From contig JAPKBR010000020.1 in NCBI GenBank assembly GCA_028823345.1, forward strand, positions 1 through 59,495: DNA of 59,495 bases. The letters run 5' to 3'. Under the pieces are notes generated by a model. The model worked only from the letters and a program-made list of their open reading frames with translations. It had not been told where the DNA came from and did no database searches. A program made the translations under genes and the position numbers. This document shows positions 46,996 through 54,536 of the stretch, one piece after another. Each line of letters begins with the position of its first letter. Position 1 is the stretch's first letter. This DNA comes from Planctomycetota bacterium (lineage in GTDB: Bacteria; Planctomycetota; UBA1135; GCA-002686595).

Positions 46996-48872
46996 GCTGA
47001 ATTTTGGGTAACAAGGCCCGCTGCAGCGAGCTGTTGGATTGTTTCTTCGAGCCCCGGATGTTCACTTTCCAATTGGCTCATGGTGTGCTCCCCGGTGAGG
47101 GTCTCCAAGACCCGTGCTATGTCACTGGTGACTTTCAGGGTGCGTGTGCTGGTCAAGGCGCCGGGGGCCCGTTGAACGAGGATGTGGGTGGGAACCGCGG
47201 CGGGCTCCAAGCATTGGGGCCCGAGGCTGGCGAGGTCGTGATTGACCCGCAGGACCTCGCCCCGTGGAACCGGGTGACGGTCCTTGGTGGAGGCCGCCGG
47301 GGAAGTTCCTTCGGGTTCCTGGGCTTGGCGGATTTGAGCTTCTTCCCAGGCCAAGACATCGTCCAAAAGTGGGTCCCTCTGGGAACGCACGAACCCCGCA
47401 AAAGACCGTTCTGTGCCCCTCCAGGCCCAAAAAAGAGCCAAACTGTCCATCTCCAGGTGCTTGCGCATGAGGGCGAAACAGCGGGGATAGCGCTGCAGTA
47501 GGACTGGCAATTTCTTGGCGATTTTAGCCAGCCGTTGGAGACGCTCATCCCCATAAGGAAGTTGGTGCCAGGTGGAGAAAAGGTCTGGGTGTGTGTCGAT
47601 CAGGTCCCGCTCAAGGGGGCTCTCTCCCGCGCCAACAGCCATGTCAGGGGGAATGTCATCTACCCGTCGGGTCTTGCCGGCGAAACTCTCGCCCAACTCG
47701 CATCCAGGTTGGGGATTGACCAGGTGAAACGACAGGTTGACCCCCGCCCGCAGGGAAGCGTCGGATGCCATATCGAGGCTCATGGCCAAGGCGGCTGAGT
47801 CCTCTCCGGGAAGGCCCAGGATGAAGGAAAGAATCGGTGTGATGTTTGCCTCGGCGCAGGCATCCAGGACCTTCAAAGGGTCCAAGTCATCCTTGGTGCC
47901 CTTGTTGTTCGCCCGGCGCACGGAGGAATCGGCGGACTCGATCCCTAAGAGGACCCGGTAGCAGCCAGCGGCGCTCATGGCCAGCAGGATTTCCAAGTCC
48001 AAATGGTCCACTCGGGCGCGGCATTCCCAGGGAACTCCGCCGCCCCGTTGTTCCATTTGCGCGCAGAAATCCAGGGCCCCTGCCCGATTCGCAGCGAACA
48101 GGTCATGGCACAGGTAGGCTTGGCGGGCTCCCGCAAATGAGGTGGCTTGCAAGATCTCGTCCACTAAACGCCCAGGGGGCAAGCAGCGTGAACGGCGGCT
48201 CCAATAGCGGCCAATGGTGCAAAAGGAGCAGTCATAGGAGCAGCCGCGCCCCGAGTCGATGGGCACCAGCCCTTCGTTTTCCCCGGTGATTTCCTTGTAA
48301 GCCGAGAGCGGTGCGACCAAGTGCCAAGCGGGGGCGGGCAACTCGTTCAGGTCCTTGATCTGTGGGCGGTCTGCTTCGACGATCACGCGTCCGGTTTCAT
48401 CGCGCCGGGTGATTCCCGTCACGCCCACCAGGTCCCGTCCTTCCGCCATGCGCCGCAACATGTTTGGCAGGGTGCACTCGGCTTCTCCGCGCACCACAAC
48501 GTCGATGGCCTCAAAACGTTCGAGGATTGCTGCGTCGATGCCGGTGGCACCCGGGCCTCCGAGCACGATCGGGGTGTTCGGTTGCAGGGTGCGGTAGTGT
48601 TGTGCGATCAAGAGGGCAGCGGGCAGGGTAGCGCCCATCACCGACAGACCCAGCATGTCCATGGGGCCCTGGGCGGCGAGCAAGTCCGCGGCCTCCGCAA
48701 AGACCTGGTCCCCCTCTCCCAATGAGCCCTCCGCTTGGCGGAAGGCCAGGTCCTCCAGGTGGGTTTCGTGCCCCGTTGCCTCAAGGGCTCCGCCCAAGCG
48801 CAACAGCCCCGGCGGGGGCATGGAGTAGCCAAAGGTATCGGCATGGGGGGCAGAAGCAATTAGGACACGCAC
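46992..48872 (-). CDS. B12-fold radical SAM protein with RRE-like tail (2)
   Basis: 626 residues. The cobalamin-binding fold covers about 1-140 (RVLIASAPHADTFGYSMPPPG; LGLSVMGATLPAALLIAQH; PIVLGGPGATGIDA), then a radical SAM core with the normal CxxxCxxC at C211, C215 and C218 (SGRGCSYDCSFCTIGRY). The barrel contains LLGIESADSSVRRAN and FILGLPGEDSAALAMSL. The last ~88 residues resemble PqqD (LRVNHDLASL..., then TSDIARVLETLTGEHTMSQL and LAAAGLV), a leader-peptide recognition fold. First gene of the three-gene unit; the upstream gene is divergent, 115 bases away. Confidence 0.82.
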   Translation of the reverse strand: MRVLIASAPHADTFGYSMPPPGLLRLGGALEATGHETHLEDLAFRQAEGSLGEGDQVFAEAADLLAAQGPMDMLGLSVMGATLPAALLIAQHYRTLQPNTPIVLGGPGATGIDAAILERFEAIDVVVRGEAECTLPNMLRRMAEGRDLVGVTGITRRDETGRVIVEADRPQIKDLNELPAPAWHLVAPLSAYKEITGENEGLVPIDSGRGCSYDCSFCTIGRYWSRRSRCLPPGRLVDEILQATSFAGARQAYLCHDLFAANRAGALDFCAQMEQRGGGVPWECRARVDHLDLEILLAMSAAGCYRVLLGIESADSSVRRANNKGTKDDLDPLKVLDACAEANITPILSFILGLPGEDSAALAMSLDMASDASLRAGVNLSFHLVNPQPGCELGESFAGKTRRVDDIPPDMAVGAGESPLERDLIDTHPDLFSTWHQLPYGDERLQRLAKIAKKLPVLLQRYPRCFALMRKHLEMDSLALFWAWRGTERSFAGFVRSQRDPLLDDVLAWEEAQIRQAQEPEGTSPAASTKDRHPVPRGEVLRVNHDLASLGPQCLEPAAVPTHILVQRAPGALTSTRTLKVTSDIARVLETLTGEHTMSQLESEHPGLEETIQQLAAAGLVTQNSA

Positions 48873-48986
48873 GGTTTAATCATCCTCTGCCAGCCCCTTT
48901 AAGTCCAGCCCCGGTTTGGCGTTGATTCGTCGGTAAGATGTGGGCGTGCAGCGACCACCTTTTAATTCTTGCGGAGACCTTCGCCC

Positions 48987-50456
48987 ATGAGGCGCTGGTC
49001 CCTGGCCCTCGCGGCCACCTTGCTGGCTCTCTTGCATGGGGCGAGCTATTGGCATGCCGGCCCCCTCGATGATGATTTCATCTGCCAGGTCTTTGGGCGC
49101 AATCTGCTCGAAGGTCGAGGTTTTTCCTGGTGGGGGATCGAGCAGGTGGAGGGCTTCACCGTGCCCCTTTGGGTGGCGTTGCAAGCCCTCGGCCAAGGGC
49201 TGGGGTTCGACGGATCGGACCTGAGTCGCCTGCTGGGGATCTTGTCCGGAGGCCTGGCAGTTTGGGCCCTCGGTAGCGCCTGGGAGTTGCGCACGGGAAG
49301 CAGTCGCGGTGGTCCCGCTTGGATTTTGGCCGCGTCCCCCGCCTTTGCCTTCCACGCCTGCGCTGGCCTGGGGACGAGTTTATTGGCTGCGTTGATCGCG
49401 CTCTGGCTGAGGGCTTTGGTGCGCGAAGAGCGCGAGAAGTCGGACTTCCCATGGATCGCGGGGGTTTGGCTTGGACTCGCTTGTCTCTTGCGCCAAGAAT
49501 GCGCCCTGCTTTGGCTGGTTTGGATTTTGGCGGGCCGCGAAGGTCGCCGGGGCTTGCCGACTGGCGCCCTGATCACCCTTTCAGCCCTGGCCGTTTGGAG
49601 CATTGCACGCTGGTTCTTGTTTGGCCGGTTGCTACCCATTTCGTACTCGGTGAAGGCTTTGCCCCCGGTCGTAGATTTGACCTATGGCCTGCACTACCTG
49701 TTGAACGACTTGATCATTTTCGGATCCGCCGGCTTGGCGCTTGCAGGACTTGCACTTGCCGTGAATCAACGGACACGCCCTGTGGATCGAGTGATTGGCT
49801 GGAGTGTTGTGGTCTACGTCTTGTATGTGGTCTCGGTTGGTGGAGATTTCATTTTCTGGTCCCGCTTCTTTGTGCCCGCCTTTGCACTCGGTCTTTGGTG
49901 TGCGGCGGTCTGGTTGCACCGGCGGGCAATCCATCCGATTTTCGTGGGCTGTCTCTGTCTGGCCATGCAGTGGCCAGCGGTTCTTCCTGACCACAACGTT
50001 GACAGTCGCGGCGCCCGGTTTCTAGATCACGAGTCATTTGAACAGCGCTGGAGTTCGATCGGTCGATGGGCAAGAGACCATGCACCTGCGGGAACACGGA
50101 TCGGGACTTCGCCCATCGGCGCCATTGCTTGGCATTCCCGCCTTGAAGTGCTGGACCTGTTGGGCCTCGTACATGAGCATTCGGAGGGGCTAGAGCCCAA
50201 TTTGGAGCGGGTCAAGGTCAAAGGCCACCACCGCAGCGCCACTGCCTGGATGCTTGCGGAAGAACCCGATTGGATTCTGCTCGGCAATGGCCTGCGCATT
50301 GGGGGCCGCTTGGAAATCAACCCTTGGGAAGTGGAGCTGTTCCAGTCCAGCGCCTTTCAAGAGGGCTACCGGCGTGTGGAAGTGGACCTGGCGGAAGGTT
50401 CGCCCCTTGACCTTTTTGTGCGCCGCGACCTACCGGATCCCGTGGGCACCCGCTGA
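48987..50456 (+). CDS. GT-C family membrane glycosyltransferase
   Basis: 489 residues from the ATG at 48987 (a GGAG sits 8-11 bases upstream; TTG at 48969 is a poorer start). About ten hydrophobic segments. The first outer loop has the acidic pair and motif typical of GT-C enzymes using polyprenyl-phosphate sugars: LDDDFICQVFGRNLLEGRGF and then EQVEGFTVPLWVAL, close to the 'DDayI..ryarNl.eG.G...n.ge.veGyT..lW' family that includes AftB-like transferases. The C-terminal ~120 residues are soluble and outside. It would add a sugar to a surface glycan or protein; the substrate is unknown. Its stop overlaps the next start by one base. Confidence 0.75.
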   Translation: MRRWSLALAATLLALLHGASYWHAGPLDDDFICQVFGRNLLEGRGFSWWGIEQVEGFTVPLWVALQALGQGLGFDGSDLSRLLGILSGGLAVWALGSAWELRTGSSRGGPAWILAASPAFAFHACAGLGTSLLAALIALWLRALVREEREKSDFPWIAGVWLGLACLLRQECALLWLVWILAGREGRRGLPTGALITLSALAVWSIARWFLFGRLLPISYSVKALPPVVDLTYGLHYLLNDLIIFGSAGLALAGLALAVNQRTRPVDRVIGWSVVVYVLYVVSVGGDFIFWSRFFVPAFALGLWCAAVWLHRRAIHPIFVGCLCLAMQWPAVLPDHNVDSRGARFLDHESFEQRWSSIGRWARDHAPAGTRIGTSPIGAIAWHSRLEVLDLLGLVHEHSEGLEPNLERVKVKGHHRSATAWMLAEEPDWILLGNGLRIGGRLEINPWEVELFQSSAFQEGYRRVEVDLAEGSPLDLFVRRDLPDPVGTR

Positions 50457-51295
50457 TGGTCAAGATAGGCTTGATCGCCGACATCCAGTACGCGGATCGT
50501 AGTGACAAGGGGCGCTGCTTGTTCCGTTCCTCTTTGGATCGTTTGAAGCAGGTGGTGGAATTATTCAATGCCGAAGGTTTGGACCTAGTCGTGCAGTTGG
50601 GCGATGTGCTGGATGGCAATTCGCAGGACGAGAAGGGCTTGGCCCAGAGTCGCTCGGAGCTGGACCGCGTTCTGGAAGTCCTGGGTGAATTGAGATGCCC
50701 TCTTGAACACGTGGTCGGTAACCATTGCCTTGCCTTGCCCCGGCCCGAGTTACTCCGACGTTTGGGTTTACCTCGGGCCCAGCGCATCTTGGAAATCCAA
50801 GGCCGGCGCATCGCTTTGCTCGACTCTCTCGCGGTTTCCCTTTACGACAAGAACCTCGATCCAAAGGGTCTGGAAGAAGCCCACTCTGCTCTCGCCCTTG
50901 GACAAGCGGCGGGGGAGCCATGGGCAGTGGATTGGAACGGAGCCCTGGGCAAACGCCAGCGTGAGTGGTTGCGGCGAGAACTCTTGGGACCAGGACGCCC
51001 GGGTTTGTTCCTCTGTCATCATCCGATCTTTCCTTCCGCCGCAAGGGCGCGTTTTTTGGCCTGGGATCATCAAGAGGTTCTAGCCCTCTTGGGCCAGAAC
51101 CCTGCCGAACCCGTGACTTGGATTTCGGGTCACGATCACCGTGGGGGCCGGGCCTTGGACGGTGCGAACTTGCACTGGACCCTGCCGGGACTCGTGGCGG
51201 CGACGGAGGTTTGGGGACTCGAACGCCAGGACCGTGACGGGTTCGAGTTGTTCGCGCCCCGCTTGAGTTCTAGCACAGCTTCCGGTCACGCTTGA
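50456..51295 (+). CDS. ADPRibase-Mn-like metallophosphoesterase
   Basis: 279 residues of the calcineurin-like fold. Metal motifs appear in order: GLIADIQYAD (D-x-Q, as in the Mn-dependent ADP-ribose/CDP-alcohol diphosphatases), QLGDVLDG, VVGNHC, LCHHPIFPS and SGHDHRGG. The opening 'ADIQYAD' and the NRR-type spacing favour that subfamily over other phosphoesterases. The 3' third (from 51151) is repeated at 54233-54377 as a fragment. Start shares one base with the glycosyltransferase stop. Confidence 0.82.
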   Translation: MVKIGLIADIQYADRSDKGRCLFRSSLDRLKQVVELFNAEGLDLVVQLGDVLDGNSQDEKGLAQSRSELDRVLEVLGELRCPLEHVVGNHCLALPRPELLRRLGLPRAQRILEIQGRRIALLDSLAVSLYDKNLDPKGLEEAHSALALGQAAGEPWAVDWNGALGKRQREWLRRELLGPGRPGLFLCHHPIFPSAARARFLAWDHQEVLALLGQNPAEPVTWISGHDHRGGRALDGANLHWTLPGLVAATEVWGLERQDRDGFELFAPRLSSSTASGHA

Positions 51296-51454
51296 AGCGC
51301 GCGCCCATTGGGGATGACCATAGGACACCCTGGCGACCTATTCGTGCCCACATGTGGAAGCTGCCCCCCCGACTCTGATCTTGTTGTTGTTATCGTCCTG
51401 CGCATCCCTCTGCGGCTCTGCACCGGAAGTGCCTACTCCTGAGGCGGTCATCGC
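51151..51454 (+). repeat. 304-bp direct repeat flanking the insert (copy A)
   Basis: Matches 54233-54536 at an offset of 3082 bases. The first ~125 bases look identical; the remainder is roughly 85-90% identical with small gaps that cancel. It covers the end of the phosphoesterase gene and the first ~34 codons of the TPR lipoprotein gene. Confidence 0.92.
51352..51454 (+). pseudogene. Frameshifted and truncated 5' end of the TPR lipoprotein gene
   Basis: Copy of the first ~34 codons of the gene at 54433. It begins ATG-TGG-AAG-CTG; then a one-base loss next to a run of seven Cs puts a stop three codons later (CGA-CTC-TGA). Homology stops abruptly at 51454, in the codons for VIA. The remnant keeps the lipobox region DNA (tcgtcctgcgcatcc) but cannot be expressed. 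Confidence 0.88.
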
Positions 51455-51535
51455 AAGCTGCGCGCTCTGCGTGAACGACTTGAAAGCTGGGAATCGGAAC
51501 TGCCCGTACCGACATGGATTTCGGCTCCCATGTGA
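51455..51535 (+). pseudogene. 3' fragment of an unrelated gene at the left insert junction
   Basis: Starting exactly where the repeat ends, a frame reads KLRALRERLESWE, then LPVPTWISAPM and a TGA at 51533. It looks like the helical tail of a larger protein, perhaps a sulfatase or other hydrolase, but 26 residues do not allow a firm call. Bases 51536-51703 after it hold no gene and probably the promoter of the next one. Confidence 0.5.
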
Positions 51536-51703
51536 CGCAAGCACAGCCTGGAGCGCTACGACCAAGCGCGTGTACAGGGTTTCGTGCGCTGCTGACACAC
51601 TTGTGGCCCGTTGCTCGAGGCTCGCGCGGCCCTCAAGGGCCCGCATAGCATACCTTGGTGGACTGAATTTCCCTCCACCCGTGGACCGTAAGGTCGCCCC
51701 AGC

Positions 51704-54112
51704 ATGAGCCTCCAACAATACGCCGTTCTTCCGATCCTCTTCGCTGGACTCGTGGGTATCAGTCACGCCCAGGAACCCGAGGACGATGTGGCGGAAGGCC
51801 ACTCCAGCCACGGCGAAGTGTTCAACGAGGGCCCGCGATCGGCGGCCTACTTGATGGAGCGGCCGGACAGCGTCAGCTTCCCCGTCACGACCAAGCACCC
51901 GGAGACCCAGGCCTTCTTCAACCAAGGCATCGGTCAGCTGCATGGCTTCTGGTATTTCGAGGCTGAGCGCACCTTCCGTCAGGTCGCCGCCAACGACCCG
52001 GATTGCGCCATGGCCTATTGGGGCATGGCTATGGCCAACGTGGACAACAAGGAACGCGCCACGGGCTTCGCCAACGAGGCCTGGTCCAGGCGCCAACACG
52101 CCGACGAGCGCGAGAAGCTGTACATCGATTCGCTAGCTCGCTTTTACGACGCGGATAAGGTGATCGAGAAGAGCGACGAGGAGGGGTCCGAGGACGGTGA
52201 GGAATCCAAGAAGGACACGCGCAGCGCCGAGGCAAAGAAGAAGGAAGCCGATAAGCGCCGCGACGAGCAGAAGAAACGCGCCCAGAAATTGGTGCACGAC
52301 TACGAGGCCATCATCTGGGCCCATCCCGACGACCTCGAGGCCAAAGCCTTCCTGGTCAACCGGCTTTGGTTAAACCAACGCTTCGGCCTGGCTACAACAA
52401 GCCGCCACGCGAACGAGGCCATCCTCAATCAGATCTTCGCAGTCCAGCCCAACCACCCCGCTCACCACTACCGTATCCATCTCTGGGATGCGGCCGACTC
52501 CGCTGAGTTCGTGGTGAACTCGGCCGCGCAGAACGGCCAGGCCTGGCCGAGCATCGCCCACATGTGGCACATGAGCGGGCATATCTTCGCGCGCCTCGGT
52601 CGTCACTCCGATGCTGCCTGGCAACAGGAAGCCTCCGCCCGCGTGGACCATGCGGCCATGATCCGCGACCGTGTGCTGCCAGACCAGACCCACAACTTCG
52701 CCCACAACAACGAGTGGCTCACTCGTAGCCTGCGCCACCACGGACGCGTGGCGGAGGCGGTGGACCTGGCTAAGAACATGATCGAGCTGCCGCGTCACCC
52801 CAAGTACAACCACTTGGACAAGCGCGACTGCAGCGCCTTCTGGGGTCGGCGCCGACTGCTGGAGACACTCGAGCTCTACGAGCAGTGGGACGAGATGCTC
52901 GCCCTCTGCAGCAGCATGTACCTGGAACCCTCGGAAGACGACGGCGACAAGGTCCAACGGGCCTACGTGCTCGGCAAGGCCCAAGCCTACCGTGGCGACT
53001 TGGATGGCTTCGCGCAGCAGGTGGCGCGCCTGGAAGAATTGCTCGCTGCAGCCAAGCTGCGCCGCTCCGAGGACATCACCAAGGCCGAGGACAAGTCCAT
53101 CGAGGACGAGGCCAGCAAGACCGAGGTCATGGAGGGCATGCAGGCTGTGATCAAGACCTACCAGTCCGAGCTCACGGACCTGCGCGAGAAGATCGAGTCC
53201 CTGCTCGCTCTAGAAGCGGTGCTCGCCGGCGAGCACGTGGAAGACAACATCGCCATCCTCGAGAAGCGCGGCTTTGAGAAGGCCCACCTGGCACGTTTCG
53301 CCCTGGAAGCTGGCTTGAACGAGAAGGCGGAAAAGCTCGCCCGCAAGGCCAGCGAAAAACGAGACGGTCGCATCTACTTCAGCGCCAACTTGGCCCACGT
53401 CTTGGCCTCGCTGGACAAGCAAGAAGAAGCCCTTGAGACCTTCGACGCCCTGCGCGAATTCAGCGCCCGGGCCAACATGGACATGCCCGTCTTCGAACGC
53501 CTGGCCCCCCTGGCCGAACTGCGCGAGCTGCCCGCTGATTGGCGCGTGCCGATCACCACCCCCGAAGATATCGGCGAGCGTCCGGACCTCACCACGTTGG
53601 GTCCCATGCGCTGGTCGCCGCCCCCGGCCTTGCCCTGGACCGCCCAGGACGGCACCGGCAAGGACGTCTCCCTCTCCGATTATGAGGGTCGTCCGGTTCT
53701 GGTGGTCTTCTTCTTGGGCCTCGGCTGCGTGCACTGCGTCGAGCAACTACAGGCCCTCGAACCCGCAGTCGAAGACTTCCGCAGCGCCGGCATCGAAATA
53801 GTGACCATCGGCACCGACACCGTCGCCGAACTGGCTAAGGCCGAGGGCGATGACCGCGAGCAGGTCTACCCCTTCCCGATCCTCTCCAACTCCGATCTCG
53901 ATCTGTTCAAGCTGTACCACGCCTACGACGACTTCGAGGACATGCCCCTGCACGGCACCTTCCTGGTTGACGGCAAGGGCAAGGTGCGCTGGCAAGACAT
54001 CTCCTACGAGCCCTTCATGGACACGGAATTCCTGCTGAAGGAATCCAAGCGCCTGCTCGGGTTGCCCAGCGTCGAAGGCAACGCCCGCCCCGTTTCCCAC
54101 CCTGGGCGCTAA
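51704..54112 (+). CDS. Secreted TPR protein with C-terminal thioredoxin/AhpC-like domain
   Basis: 802 residues with a signal peptide (MSLQQYAVLPILFAGLVGIS, then HAQEPED). The N-terminal TPR part opens AFFNQGIGQLHGFWYFEAER and DPDCAMAYWGMAMANVDN, a family pattern shared with the gene at 54433. A highly charged Lys/Glu coiled stretch lies near 155-200. More TPR-like helices run to about 600. The C-terminal ~140 residues are redoxin-like: SLSDYEGRPVLVVFFLGLGCVHC (C675, C678; CVHC), with the later HGTFLVDGKGKVRW. Codon use is strikingly C/G-ending compared with neighbours. It lies wholly inside the insert between the direct repeats. It may link periplasmic metal or redox chemistry to TPR scaffolding; the substrate is unknown. 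Confidence 0.8.
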   Translation: MSLQQYAVLPILFAGLVGISHAQEPEDDVAEGHSSHGEVFNEGPRSAAYLMERPDSVSFPVTTKHPETQAFFNQGIGQLHGFWYFEAERTFRQVAANDPDCAMAYWGMAMANVDNKERATGFANEAWSRRQHADEREKLYIDSLARFYDADKVIEKSDEEGSEDGEESKKDTRSAEAKKKEADKRRDEQKKRAQKLVHDYEAIIWAHPDDLEAKAFLVNRLWLNQRFGLATTSRHANEAILNQIFAVQPNHPAHHYRIHLWDAADSAEFVVNSAAQNGQAWPSIAHMWHMSGHIFARLGRHSDAAWQQEASARVDHAAMIRDRVLPDQTHNFAHNNEWLTRSLRHHGRVAEAVDLAKNMIELPRHPKYNHLDKRDCSAFWGRRRLLETLELYEQWDEMLALCSSMYLEPSEDDGDKVQRAYVLGKAQAYRGDLDGFAQQVARLEELLAAAKLRRSEDITKAEDKSIEDEASKTEVMEGMQAVIKTYQSELTDLREKIESLLALEAVLAGEHVEDNIAILEKRGFEKAHLARFALEAGLNEKAEKLARKASEKRDGRIYFSANLAHVLASLDKQEEALETFDALREFSARANMDMPVFERLAPLAELRELPADWRVPITTPEDIGERPDLTTLGPMRWSPPPALPWTAQDGTGKDVSLSDYEGRPVLVVFFLGLGCVHCVEQLQALEPAVEDFRSAGIEIVTIGTDTVAELAKAEGDDREQVYPFPILSNSDLDLFKLYHAYDDFEDMPLHGTFLVDGKGKVRWQDISYEPFMDTEFLLKESKRLLGLPSVEGNARPVSHPGR

Positions 54113-54114
54113 GC

Positions 54115-54232
54115 GTGACGCGCGTCGCAGTAGTTCAGGCCGCTTTCGTCGGCTTGGATCTGGACGCCTCACTTGAGAAGGCGGACCGGCTCGTGGCCCA
54201 GGCAGCGGGACAGCGTGCGCAGCTGGCGGCCT
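54115..54232 (+). pseudogene. Truncated 5' end of a nitrilase-family gene
   Basis: Two bases after the TPR-thioredoxin stop, a GTG opens MTRVAVVQAAFVGLDLDAS, then LEKADRLVAQAAGQRAQLA, which matches the start of carbon-nitrogen hydrolases ('vAvvQa... sleKa..lv..Aa..gAqL'). The homology ends where the second repeat begins at 54233, before any catalytic residue, and the frame then runs into phosphoesterase DNA in the wrong frame. In its source genome it was probably the next gene of the same operon. Confidence 0.75.
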
Positions 54233-54377
54233 GGCCTTGGACGGTGCGAACTTGCACTGGACCCTGCCGGGACTCGTGGCGGCGACGGAGGTTTGGGGAC
54301 TCGAACGCCAGGACCGTGACGGGTTCGAGTTGTTCGCGCCCCGCTTGAGTTCTAGCACCGTTTCCCGTGACGCTTGA
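54233..54377 (+). pseudogene. Orphan 3' fragment of the ADPRibase-Mn-like gene
   Basis: In the phosphoesterase frame it reads ALDGANLHWTLPGLVAATEV and on to a TGA at 54375-54377. The last residues are STVSRDA, where the intact gene has STASGHA. No start or metal-binding motif is included, so it is not expressed as an enzyme. Confidence 0.9.
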
Positions 54378-54536
54378 AGCGCGCGCCCATTGGGGATGAC
54401 CAATCGGACACCCTGCCACCTATAGTACCCACATGTGGAAACTGACCCCCCCGACTCTGATCTTGTTGCTGTTCTCGTCCTGCGCATCCCTCTGGAGTTC
54501 TGCCCCGGAAGTGCCGACCCCTGAGGCGGTCATCGC
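54233..54536 (+). repeat. 304-bp direct repeat flanking the insert (copy B)
   Basis: Right-hand copy. It joins the phosphoesterase 3' end to the intact TPR lipoprotein gene and therefore looks like the original junction between those two genes. Copy A keeps the intact phosphoesterase, copy B the intact lipoprotein gene. Confidence 0.92.

Noticed and set aside
51354-51707. A 117-codon frame through the left repeat into the insert
   Set aside because: It restores part of the lipoprotein signal sequence by frame but runs through the junction and non-coding DNA. It is the pseudogene read past its breakpoint.
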